A stretch of DNA of 6,063 bases from Synergistota bacterium. GTDB taxonomy: Bacteria; Synergistota; JAGHAJ01. This document shows, in pieces, positions 1-6,063 of this stretch. How positions within the stretch are numbered: the stretch's first letter is position 1; each line of letters begins with the position of its first letter. The notes beneath the pieces are model-generated. The model made no database searches. It saw nothing but the letters and a program-made list of their open reading frames with translations, and was not told the origin of the DNA. The translations under genes were made by a program, and so were the position numbers. Location of the stretch: assembly GCA_021161545.1 (NCBI GenBank), contig JAGHAJ010000245.1, forward strand, positions 1 to 6,063, in the 5' to 3' direction.

Positions 1-714
1 GCTCATGGCCATTCCCAAATACTTAGCAGCCTGATGTATTACCTTTCGCGCTAAAATGTCTCCTTGTTTTGCAGCTTCAAAGATGGTCTTTGTGGAGAGG
101 TTTTGCAGGTCTACATCTGTGTATGCCCTCATGGCTACTATCTCTCGGAATATTTCGAGTATTGCCTTACCGGATGCGTATGCCTCTACACACCCCTTCT
201 TTCCGCACCCACAGAGCCTTCCTCCCTCCAATTCTACCTTAATGTGTCCGACTTCGCCGGCTATTAAACCTGCTCCTCTGTAGAGTTTTCCATCTATTAT
301 AAGCCCTCCACCTATACCCGTACCCAGTGTAACTACGACGAAGTTTTTCAATCCTCTCCCTTTGCCAAAGTATAGCTCTCCAACTGCTGCTGCATTTGCA
401 TCGTTATCTATGAAGACGGGAATCCCCGTTTTTTCCTCCACGAGTTTCTTCAGGGGGATGTTTCTCCATCCTTCAAGATTGGTGATGGAGAACACAACAC
501 CCTTCATCGGGTCTAATGGGCCCGGCAGACCTATGCCGATACCATCTATTTTTACCTCCTTCTTCATCTCTGATATAATTTCTCCAAGTTCCTTTAACTC
601 CTCCTCGTAGTGCTCCTTTGTGGGTATGATGTTAAATTTTTCTATATGCTTGTCCTCTGTGATTATGCCAAAGGCAGTCTTTGTTCCACCTATGTCTATA
701 CCCAATATGTTCAA
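1..714 (-). CDS. ROK-family sugar kinase, glucokinase-like (partial, C-terminus beyond left edge)
   Basis: This is an ATP-dependent sugar kinase of the ROK family, most likely a cytoplasmic glucokinase that makes glucose 6-phosphate. The 238 codons in the window show the family features in order: phosphate-binding DIGGTK (residues 7-12), GLPGP (62-66), NLEGW (79-83), the catalytic-Asp segment DNDANAAAVGE (103-113, catalytic D105), the ATP-site glycine run TLGTGIGGG (129-137), the sugar-contacting GEVGH (153-157), and the zinc motif CxCGxxGC (C168, C170, C175, with H157). No N-terminal helix-turn-helix is present, so it is a kinase and not a NagC/XylR-type repressor. ROK kinases are usually about 310-320 residues, so roughly 75 C-terminal residues are missing. 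The start is TTG at 714, seven bases after GGAGG; the nearby ATG at 729-727 hits a stop after five codons. It follows the oxidase gene by 35 bases, so is probably co-transcribed. Sugar specificity (glucose, N-acetylglucosamine, fructose, mannose) is inferred only. Confidence 0.93.
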   Translation of the reverse strand, partial: MNILGIDIGGTKTAFGIITEDKHIEKFNIIPTKEHYEEELKELGEIISEMKKEVKIDGIGIGLPGPLDPMKGVVFSITNLEGWRNIPLKKLVEEKTGIPVFIDNDANAAAVGELYFGKGRGLKNFVVVTLGTGIGGGLIIDGKLYRGAGLIAGEVGHIKVELEGGRLCGCGKKGCVEAYASGKAILEIFREIVAMRAYTDVDLQNLSTKTIFEAAKQGDILARKVIHQAAKYLGMAMS

Positions 715-719
715 AGTGA

Positions 720-726
720 CCCCTCC
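720..726 (-). promoter_or_regulatory. Ribosome binding site that fixes the TTG start of the ROK kinase
   Basis: The minus strand reads GGAGGGG here, and its GGAGG core ends seven bases before TTG at 714. The first recognisable ROK motif begins only six codons later, as expected for the family. No in-frame ATG or GTG lies nearby upstream. Confidence 0.8.
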
Positions 727-749
727 ATTTGCAATATTATTTTGAATAA

Positions 750-2171
750 TTATACCATATCTATATCAAATATCTTCCCCGGATTTAGTATGAGGTTGGG
801 ATCAAATGCAAATTTTATCCTTTTCATCAGTTTTATTTCATCCTGGCTCAGGAAGATTGGTAGATATTTCTTTCTTTTGTATCCTATACCGTGTTCGCCG
901 CTTAACGTGCCTCCAAGCTCTTTCACCTTTTTGTATAGTTTGGTGAGGAGTTTCTGCAACAGTCTTTCCCACTCTTCCATACTCATATCCTTTGGTTTTA
1001 TTATGGTTGGATGTAGGTTTCCGTCTCCTGCATGTCCGAATGTTGGGATGAGCACACCAAACTCCTCTGATAGTCTTTGAAGCTCTTCAACGATTTTGGG
1101 TATCTCTTTTTTTGGAACTACTATGTCTTCTCCCTGCTGTATCGGTTCGAATCTGTCAAATGCCTCTCCGATGTTTCTTCTTACTTTCCACATCCTTTCG
1201 GAGTTTGAGTTGTTGTCTGCGATAAACACATCTAATGCGCCGTTTTCCATGCACAGGTTGCCGATTTTCTCGTAGTCTTCCTCCAGTTGTGCCTTATTTC
1301 CACCATCTATCTCTATGAGGAGATATGCCTCAGCATCAGGTATGGGAAATCTGCCTCCTAAGTATTTTACGGCTGTTCGAACGGATAGTCTGTCCATGTA
1401 TTCTATTGCTGTTGGTATTATTCCTGCAATGCTCATAACTTTTGAAACGGTATTTATTGCATCTGTTACTGATGAGAATGGAACGAATAGGTCTACTATC
1501 TTCCCCGGTAGAGGGATTATCTTCAATATAATCTTTGTGAATACTCCAAGTGTTCCTTCTGAGCCGACGAGTAGGTGCACCATGTCATATCCTGTTACAT
1601 CTTTTACCCTCTTGCCTCCGAAGTGTGCAATCTCTCCAGTGGGTAAGACAACCTCTAATCCCAGCACATACCTGCCTGTTACGCCATACTTTATGGCTTT
1701 ACCTCCGCCGGCATTTTCTGCGACATTTCCTCCTATAAAGCAGCTTTCGACACTCATAGGGTAGCCCGGATAGTAAAGGTTTTTTTCTTTCAATACCCTG
1801 TTTATGTCATTTGTTATCACACCCGGTTCTACCACAACCACCATGTTGTCCTCGTCTATTTCAAGTATGCGGTTCATCCTTTCAAATGAGATTACGATTC
1901 CTCCAAGAATGGGAACAGCACCACCTGATAATCCACTTCCACCACCTCGTGGCGTTATTGGTATGAGTTTTTTGTTTGCTAACTTTAGTATCTTTGATAT
2001 CTCTTCTGCTCCTTGAGGTTTGACGACCACTTCTGGCATGGATTTCAGACCTTGCACTTCGTCATGTGCGTAGCCTTCGAGTTTCTCCTCATCATCGAAT
2101 ATGACGTTTCCCTTTCCGACTATTGACCGAAGTTCTTCGACAACATCTCTGCTTACTCTCTGGTACTGCAC
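750..2171 (-). CDS. GlcD-type FAD-linked 2-hydroxyacid dehydrogenase (glycolate oxidase / D-lactate dehydrogenase family)
   Basis: This 473-residue flavoprotein is predicted to oxidise a D-2-hydroxyacid (D-lactate, glycolate, D-2-hydroxyglutarate or similar) to the 2-oxoacid, passing electrons to an acceptor other than oxygen. The N-terminal FAD-binding (PCMH-type) domain spans about residues 45-222, with PRGGGSGLSGG (74-84) and GGNVAENAGG (148-157). The C-terminal FAD-oxidase domain follows, with WKVRR (328-332), the metal/substrate motif GHAGDGNLHP (379-388), SGEHGIG (424-430) and the terminal NPGK (463-466). Length fits stand-alone GlcD/Dld proteins, and no CCG/Fe-S domain is fused. The start is GTG at 2171: TGA and TAA are the two codons before it in frame, so nothing further upstream is possible, and AAAGGAG lies 10 bases before it. 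It overlaps the end of the regulator gene by 19 bases, suggesting translational coupling. No GlcE/GlcF partner is adjacent, since a ROK kinase follows. Substrate is unresolved. Confidence 0.93.
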   Translation of the reverse strand: MQYQRVSRDVVEELRSIVGKGNVIFDDEEKLEGYAHDEVQGLKSMPEVVVKPQGAEEISKILKLANKKLIPITPRGGGSGLSGGAVPILGGIVISFERMNRILEIDEDNMVVVVEPGVITNDINRVLKEKNLYYPGYPMSVESCFIGGNVAENAGGGKAIKYGVTGRYVLGLEVVLPTGEIAHFGGKRVKDVTGYDMVHLLVGSEGTLGVFTKIILKIIPLPGKIVDLFVPFSSVTDAINTVSKVMSIAGIIPTAIEYMDRLSVRTAVKYLGGRFPIPDAEAYLLIEIDGGNKAQLEEDYEKIGNLCMENGALDVFIADNNSNSERMWKVRRNIGEAFDRFEPIQQGEDIVVPKKEIPKIVEELQRLSEEFGVLIPTFGHAGDGNLHPTIIKPKDMSMEEWERLLQKLLTKLYKKVKELGGTLSGEHGIGYKRKKYLPIFLSQDEIKLMKRIKFAFDPNLILNPGKIFDIDMV

Positions 2172-2896
2172 TTATCAATCACTCCTTTACCGTATAGAAA
2201 CTCTATGATTCGTTTTACATTTTGAATGTGCAGAAGATTGGCCTTGTATGCAGCTTCTGGGTTATGTGCCTTTATAGCTTCGAGTATCTGTTTGTGCTCT
2301 TCATATGAACGCTTTTTCCTTCCCCTTATATTTAGCGTCTTTGCTCCCAGTTCCTCTATGACGCTTTTGTAGTCCAAAACGAAGTTTATTAGCATGAAGT
2401 TGTGGGTTGCTTCTGCTACTGCGATGTGGAAGGCCTTATCGTGGATGAGAAACTCGGAATGGCCCATGTTATAGCTGAGCTTCAATTTCTGCAGTGTCTC
2501 TTGGATTTTCTGTATGTCTTGTTCTGATGCAACCTGTGCGGCATACATGGCTATAGATGGTTCAACAAGCTCTCTTGCGATAAGGGCATTTTTCAGCGCC
2601 TCGGGCAGCCTTTGGACCTCTTCCCTGAGAATGTTTCTCACAAATCTCCCCTTGCCAAGTATGGTTTTAACGAGCCCCATACTTTCCAGAAGCCTGAATG
2701 CCTCTCTTAAAGAAGCTCTGCTGATACCGAATTGCCTTATCAACTCTTCCTCAGATGGAAGTCTATCCCCTGCTTTTAACTTGCCGTCTAAGATCCATCT
2801 TCTGATTTCTTCTGCTATGTTTTCGTATACCCGCTTTACCTTCAATTCCTTTTCTTCATCCCCTTGATGGTAAGTAGCGTAAATGTCAGTACCCAT
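2153..2896 (-). CDS. GntR-family transcriptional regulator, FadR subfamily with FCD domain
   Basis: This is a DNA-binding repressor or activator that probably controls this operon in response to a carboxylate. An N-terminal winged helix-turn-helix spans about residues 23-86 and contains the GntR pattern LPSEEELIRQFGISRASLREA (split across 46-66), followed by the wing GKGRFV. An all-helical FCD ligand domain follows (about 100-236), opening with RELVEP (108-113). It keeps the usual metal-ligand set: D153 and H157 (DxxxH), H201 and H223. Such domains typically bind a divalent metal plus an organic acid, as in regulators of lactate, glycolate or gluconate operons. Length (247) is normal. The ATG at 2896 has AGGTG seven bases upstream but makes the gene overlap the permease gene by 55 bases. 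A TTG at 2845, overlapping the permease stop, would remove 17 non-domain residues but has a poorly spaced ribosome site. I prefer the ATG, with moderate certainty. Confidence 0.92.
   Translation of the reverse strand: MGTDIYATYHQGDEEKELKVKRVYENIAEEIRRWILDGKLKAGDRLPSEEELIRQFGISRASLREAFRLLESMGLVKTILGKGRFVRNILREEVQRLPEALKNALIARELVEPSIAMYAAQVASEQDIQKIQETLQKLKLSYNMGHSEFLIHDKAFHIAVAEATHNFMLINFVLDYKSVIEELGAKTLNIRGRKKRSYEEHKQILEAIKAHNPEAAYKANLLHIQNVKRIIEFLYGKGVIDKCSTRE
2182..2188 (-). promoter_or_regulatory. Ribosome binding site for the dehydrogenase gene, inside the regulator coding region
   Basis: The minus strand reads AAAGGAG, ten bases before the GTG start at 2171. It sits within the last codons of the upstream regulator gene, so ribosomes finishing that gene arrive at this site. 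The spacing is slightly long. Confidence 0.65.
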
Positions 2897-4755
2897 AGTG
2901 TAGCACCTGCTAATTGATATCTATAGTCTGGCATAAACAATAGGATTCCGTCAAGCCCCAATACTACTCTAACCCATCTATTTACATTACCGAACCAGTA
3001 TCCTTCAAATGCTGTGGATATAGCCGTTATTCCTAATAATCCCCTTGTTAGCACAGTTGCTACGCTTGTGAATGATGCATCCTGTAGCAGGATGGATGGT
3101 GAATATACAAAGAGAAATGGCACGATAAATCCAGCTATACCCAACCTTATTGCTGTAAATGCTACCTTGTTTGGTGGTGCATTTGCAATTCCTGCTCCTG
3201 TATAAGCAGCAAGGCAAACAGGAGGGGTAATGTTAGACAGTACTGCATAGTAAAAGACGAACATGTGTGCTGACAGGGGGTTTATCCCGAGCTTTGTTAG
3301 AGCGGGTGCTGCTATGGTAGCTGCTATAATGTAGCAGGCTGTTGTTGGTAGCCCCATTCCGAGGAACAGTGCTGCTACGGCTGTGAGCACAAGCGATAGT
3401 ATCAGTATTCCGTGGGACATGAATACAATGTTGTCTGCTATAACTACTCCGAGACCTGTGAGTGTTGCCATACCTATTACTATGCCCACAACGGCCAGCG
3501 ATATAGCTGATCCAAGTGCAGAGCGTGCACCCTCTTCTAATGCATGTATAAATCCTTTGAGTGTGATTCTTGTGTGTTTCCTCAATGTACTTGTGGCTAC
3601 GGAGATCCATATGCCCCAGAATGCGGTATACAGTGGGGTGAAGCCCTTAAGCAACATGATTATAACCACGATTATCGGTATGGATAGGTGTATCCCATCT
3701 TTTATCGTCTTCTTCAACTGGGGAATCCTATCTTTTGGCAGACCCTTTAGCCCGAGTTTGTATGCCTCTGTATGAACCTGCATATAGACGGCAAAGTAAT
3801 ACAGCAAGGCAGGTATGATAGCTGCTACCATAATGTAAACATAGGATATACCGAGAAATTCTGCCATCACGAATGCACCTGCTCCCATGATTGGTGGCAT
3901 GATTTGTCCCCCTGTAGATGCCACCGATTCAACTGCTCCTGCGAAATGAGGTCTATAACCTATGGATTTCATCAATGGTATTGTAAGTGTTCCTGTGGTG
4001 GCAACATTTGCTACTGCGCTTCCGCTCACCGTTCCCATAAGTGCACTTCCTATGATGGCTACTTTCGCAGGGCCCCCGGGTTTGCTCCCTGTGGCAGCTA
4101 AGGCAAGGTCTATGAAGAACTTTCCTACACCGGTTTCGTTGAGGAATGAGCCGAAGAGTATAAACAGGAACACAAATGTAGCAGAGACCCCAAGTGCTAT
4201 GCCGTATATCCCTTCATCTGTCAGATACATCTGCGATATTATGCTGCAAAAGTCAAAAGGTTTGTGTGCAAGTATCCCGGGGAATAGGTCCCCAAGGTAT
4301 ATATACAGGATAGAAAATGCGGCCAGTATGGATAGTATGTTTCCGATGACCCTTCTTGCAGCTTCTATTGTCAGGACGATGGCAAATGCTCCCATGAGGT
4401 AGTCCCACTTTATTGGAAATGCGGCACGGGCAATATATGCGTCGTAATCCAGCAGGATATACATTCCTGTGGCAAAACCCATAACTGCCATGAGTATGTC
4501 CAGTATAGATGGCCTATCCTTTGGAGCAAGTTTGTGACCTGGGTATAAGAGAAATATAAGTGCTGATGCAAAAGCCAGATGAACAGCTCTCAGCTTTATC
4601 GTCATAAGCATGCCTACACCTGCATTCCACAGGTGAAAGATAGACATACCTACTGCTAATGTTACTACAATATGAGACCAGAATGGCTTTAGCTCCTTTC
4701 TGTATCTGTAGCTGATATCGTATTCCTCTACAATGGATGCCCCTTTGTCTTTCAC
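2842..4755 (-). CDS. TAXI-TRAP transporter permease, fused DctQM (4TM/12TM)
   Basis: This inner-membrane permease takes substrate from the TAXI binding protein encoded just upstream and moves it inward using a cation gradient; it uses no ATP. It carries the small DctQ-like unit (four hydrophobic segments, in about the first 160 residues) and the large DctM-like unit in one chain, the usual form in TAXI systems. Counting from the longer TTG-started frame (4803), family motifs are GTVSGSAVANVATTGT (257-272), STGGQIMPPIMGAGAF (296-311), GMGLPTTACYI (482-492) and NITPPVCLAAYTGAG (524-538); subtract 16 for the start chosen here. The last ~60 residues add further hydrophobic segments beyond the DctM core, as commonly seen in this fused family. 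I choose GTG at 4755 (637 residues), because AGGGAGG lies eight bases upstream. The TTG at 4803 lies inside a strong hairpin and lacks a good ribosome site. Its stop overlaps the regulator gene. Confidence 0.93.
   Translation of the reverse strand: MKDKGASIVEEYDISYRYRKELKPFWSHIVVTLAVGMSIFHLWNAGVGMLMTIKLRAVHLAFASALIFLLYPGHKLAPKDRPSILDILMAVMGFATGMYILLDYDAYIARAAFPIKWDYLMGAFAIVLTIEAARRVIGNILSILAAFSILYIYLGDLFPGILAHKPFDFCSIISQMYLTDEGIYGIALGVSATFVFLFILFGSFLNETGVGKFFIDLALAATGSKPGGPAKVAIIGSALMGTVSGSAVANVATTGTLTIPLMKSIGYRPHFAGAVESVASTGGQIMPPIMGAGAFVMAEFLGISYVYIMVAAIIPALLYYFAVYMQVHTEAYKLGLKGLPKDRIPQLKKTIKDGIHLSIPIIVVIIMLLKGFTPLYTAFWGIWISVATSTLRKHTRITLKGFIHALEEGARSALGSAISLAVVGIVIGMATLTGLGVVIADNIVFMSHGILILSLVLTAVAALFLGMGLPTTACYIIAATIAAPALTKLGINPLSAHMFVFYYAVLSNITPPVCLAAYTGAGIANAPPNKVAFTAIRLGIAGFIVPFLFVYSPSILLQDASFTSVATVLTRGLLGITAISTAFEGYWFGNVNRWVRVVLGLDGILLFMPDYRYQLAGATLWVLTFTLLTIKGMKKRN
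2904..2910 (-). promoter_or_regulatory. Probable ribosome binding site for the regulator gene, inside the permease gene
   Basis: The minus strand reads GCAGGTG, whose AGGTG core ends seven bases before the ATG at 2896. It supports the longer form of the regulator, translated from inside the last 19 codons of the permease gene. It is weaker than the other sites in the window. Confidence 0.5.
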
Positions 4756-4763
4756 GCTGTCTT

Positions 4764-4770
4764 CCTCCCT
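4764..4770 (-). promoter_or_regulatory. Ribosome binding site that decides the GTG start of the permease
   Basis: The minus strand reads AGGGAGG, eight bases before GTG at 4755. This is near-ideal in sequence and spacing, and the residues after it lead straight into the first predicted membrane segment. The 16 codons between TTG 4803 and this GTG are therefore more likely untranslated leader. Confidence 0.8.
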
Positions 4771-4786
4771 GTCGAAAGAATTTGTA

Positions 4787-4813
4787 GGCTCACCCCTTCC
4801 CAAGGAGTGAGCC
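4787..4813 (-). terminator. Intergenic 12-bp hairpin between binding-protein and permease genes (attenuator or mRNA-stabilising element)
   Basis: On the transcribed strand the arms GGCTCACTCCTT and AAGGGGTGAGCC flank a GGG loop. All 12 positions pair, with one G-U, and a further G-U can form at the base. It starts 15 bases after the binding-protein stop codon and ends 31 bases before the permease GTG. The following sequence (TACAAATTCTTT) is only weakly U-rich, so full termination is unlikely. Partial read-through termination, or protection of the upstream message from 3' exonucleases, is more probable. Either would raise binding protein over permease, as known for other binding-protein transport operons such as malE-malF. 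Confidence 0.8.
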
Positions 4814-4828
4814 CTTCTTTCTACTTTC

Positions 4829-5803
4829 TTACTTCCACACGCCAGCTTCTTTGTAAAACTTTATTGCTCCCTTGTGGAACGGTATGTTAACGCCTTTTGT
4901 AGCACCCTCGAGGGTTACGAAATTTCCTGCTTTGTGTGCCTCTCTGAGCTCTTTGAGGTGTGTATATAGTGTCTTTGTAACTCTGTAGATGACGGCTTCT
5001 GGTATATCAACCCTTGTGCCGAGGATGTTTGTCTGTGCGATGGTGTGCACCACATAGTTCTGATTTGGGTATAGCCCTGCTTTGATGTCAAACTGGAAGT
5101 AGTCTGGAACTTCTTTTATTATCCTCTTTGCCTCCTCTGGTGTGAAACCGAGCAGTTTTACGTCCTTTCTTACTGCCATTACCTGTGTTACGGCCGTTAC
5201 AGGTGGCCCTCCTACTGGTATTATCGCATCTACTCTCCTGTCTGCTAAGAGCTTTGCGGCCTCTCCATAACCGACATACACAGGTTTTATGACATCTTTA
5301 TCCTTGTGGTAGTCGAGTCCCACGCTCTTTAGAATTATCCACGAGGATGTCTCTGTACCCGAGGCTGGACGGCCAACTACGACCCTTTTACCCTTTAAAT
5401 CTTTTATGTCGTTTATTTCGGGAGCCACAACTATGTGCACCACATTTGGCCATAGGGCGCCTATTGCCCTCAACCACTTTTTTGTCTTTCCTTTGTACAT
5501 GAACATCCCGTGATATGCCCATCTTGCTACCTTGCCTTGTAGTATTGCTATCTCTACCTGTTTTTTCTGCATCCTTGCAATGTTATCGACTGACCCCGCA
5601 GAGGACTGTGCTGAAAAGACATAACCATACTTGCCAAGATACTTGTTGAATATCTGTGCCATTGCTACCCCCATTGGGTAGTATGTGCCTGCTGTTGTTG
5701 CTGTGGAGATGGTTATAAATGTCTTTTTGGCAAAAGCTACCCCACTAATACTCATAGAGAGTATCAGTACCCCTACCATCATTATCAGAACTGCCTTTTT
5801 CAA
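4829..5803 (-). CDS. TAXI-family TRAP transporter solute-binding protein
   Basis: This secreted periplasmic (or membrane-facing) protein captures the substrate and delivers it to the fused DctQM permease encoded next. A signal peptide is clear: KK at residues 2-3, a hydrophobic core (4-19) and a probable cleavage after VAFA (A25). The mature part has TAXI-family features: TATTAGTYYPMG (34-45), the segment SSAGSVDNI (67-75), GRPASGTE (144-151) at the start of the second lobe, and the closing region with the conserved proline-histidine IPFH (307-310). Length (324) is typical. There is no lipobox cysteine, so it is not a lipoprotein. The start is TTG at 5803, eight bases after the near-perfect AAGGAGGTG. 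A Thermus TAXI protein was crystallised with glutamate or glutamine, and adjacency to a GlcD-type oxidase hints at a small 2-hydroxy- or 2-oxo-carboxylate, but the ligand is not readable from the sequence. Confidence 0.95.
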   Translation of the reverse strand: MKKAVLIMMVGVLILSMSISGVAFAKKTFITISTATTAGTYYPMGVAMAQIFNKYLGKYGYVFSAQSSAGSVDNIARMQKKQVEIAILQGKVARWAYHGMFMYKGKTKKWLRAIGALWPNVVHIVVAPEINDIKDLKGKRVVVGRPASGTETSSWIILKSVGLDYHKDKDVIKPVYVGYGEAAKLLADRRVDAIIPVGGPPVTAVTQVMAVRKDVKLLGFTPEEAKRIIKEVPDYFQFDIKAGLYPNQNYVVHTIAQTNILGTRVDIPEAVIYRVTKTLYTHLKELREAHKAGNFVTLEGATKGVNIPFHKGAIKFYKEAGVWK

Positions 5804-5811
5804 TTTTTGTG

Positions 5812-5820
5812 CACCTCCTT
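5812..5820 (-). promoter_or_regulatory. Strong ribosome binding site for the TAXI binding protein (TTG start)
   Basis: The minus strand reads AAGGAGGTG, a nearly full match to the 16S rRNA tail, with eight bases before TTG at 5803. The signal peptide begins immediately after this TTG, so it is the right start despite not being ATG. The strength suggests high expression. Confidence 0.85.
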
Positions 5821-5832
5821 TGTATTTGTTGT

Positions 5833-6063
5833 TTACCTTTTCCTTCCTGCTATACTCCCCCTCCTTTCACCTCCCTTCCTGAATATTTCAAATGCGCCTG
5901 ATAGCTGGAATATCGCTGCACTGAAGGATATTACGGCAAAAAGGACAAGCATGAGTGCGTAAAATGTGGAAAAACTCTCCGAGGCGACATCTTTTAAGGC
6001 AATGAGAAGGTGATAGCTTATGTATAGCATTGAACTACCAAGCACAAGACTGCTTATTATTCC
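5833..6063 (-). CDS. C-terminal part of an unrecognised membrane protein (N-terminus beyond right edge)
   Basis: An open frame enters from the right edge without a stop and ends at TAA 5835-5833, giving 76 residues. Two hydrophobic stretches are visible: roughly the first 22 residues, and a longer one from about FSTFYALMLVL through the AIFQLSG segment. They are joined by a short polar loop (KDVASES). The tail is short and strongly basic (RKGGERRGSIAGRKR), which by the positive-inside rule would place the C-terminus in the cytoplasm. I do not recognise the family. In-frame GTG (6045) and ATG (6030) codons lack a convincing ribosome site, so the gene most likely starts outside the window. It ends 29 bases before the binding-protein start, on the same strand, and is probably in the same operon. 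It is not a DctQ subunit by need, since DctQ is already fused to DctM here. Confidence 0.65.
   Translation of the reverse strand, partial: GIISSLVLGSSMLYISYHLLIALKDVASESFSTFYALMLVLFAVISFSAAIFQLSGAFEIFRKGGERRGSIAGRKR

Noticed and set aside
736-750. Six-bp A/T-only inverted repeat just after the oxidase gene (ATTATT / AATAAT)
   Set aside because: It is all A-T pairs, short and without a stable stem, so it is too weak to call a terminator. The kinase that follows has its own ribosome site and appears co-transcribed.
610-1080. 156-residue plus-strand open frame across the kinase/oxidase junction
   Set aside because: It is antisense to two conserved genes and has no recognisable domain. Its hydrophobic look comes from reading the complement of polar, Lys/Glu-rich codons.
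1315-1764. 149-residue plus-strand open frame opposite the dehydrogenase gene
   Set aside because: It lies wholly antisense to a well-supported flavoenzyme gene, its translation is low-complexity and matches no family I know, and it lacks a convincing ribosome site.
3772-4402. Overlapping plus-strand frames of 109 and 146 residues opposite the permease
   Set aside because: They are shadows of the permease coding frame; the minus-strand frame carries intact TRAP motifs throughout this stretch.
5804-5832. Possible promoter between the membrane-protein end and the TAXI gene
   Set aside because: The 29-base gap is largely taken up by the ribosome site, and I see no convincing -35/-10 pair in it. 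A promoter inside the preceding coding region cannot be excluded by eye.
1-6063. CRISPR array, mobile element, tRNA/rRNA genes or a novel defence system
   Set aside because: I read both strands and found no spaced direct repeats, transposase or integrase motifs, or terminal inverted repeats. Nearly all bases are covered by recognised metabolic and transport genes.

Overview
The window reads as one continuous minus-strand operon from a bacterium, probably a thermophilic or otherwise anaerobic-lineage one. This is inferred from arginine codons that are mostly AGA/AGG, frequent ATA for isoleucine, Lys/Ile/Val-rich proteins, very strong Shine-Dalgarno sequences and many TTG/GTG starts. The sequence does not fix the taxon. 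All six protein-coding regions run right to left with little or no space between them, so the promoter must lie beyond the right edge. Plus-strand open frames are antisense shadows. No tRNA, rRNA, CRISPR array, insertion sequence or long repeat is visible, and no stretch above 300 bases lacks a gene.

In transcription order (right to left): (1) the C-terminal end of an unrecognised membrane protein, cut by the right edge; (2) a TAXI-family periplasmic solute-binding protein with a signal peptide; (3) a strong 12-bp hairpin in the mRNA between genes; (4) the fused DctQM (4TM/12TM) membrane permease of the same TAXI-TRAP transporter; (5) a FadR-subfamily GntR regulator with an FCD ligand-binding domain, overlapping the permease gene; (6) a GlcD-type FAD-dependent 2-hydroxyacid dehydrogenase, overlapping the regulator gene; (7) a ROK-family sugar kinase, probably glucokinase-like, cut by the left edge.

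The simplest reading is an uptake-and-oxidation operon. The TAXI protein captures a small carboxylate outside the membrane and DctQM carries it in on an ion gradient. The GlcD-type flavoenzyme oxidises a 2-hydroxyacid to a 2-oxoacid, and the FCD regulator senses the substrate or product. The real substrate cannot be read from the sequence. The ROK kinase does not obviously fit this pathway and may be a co-transcribed housekeeping gene. Nothing here looks like a radically new system. The most informative non-coding element is the hairpin between the binding-protein and permease genes, which also helps correct the permease start codon.
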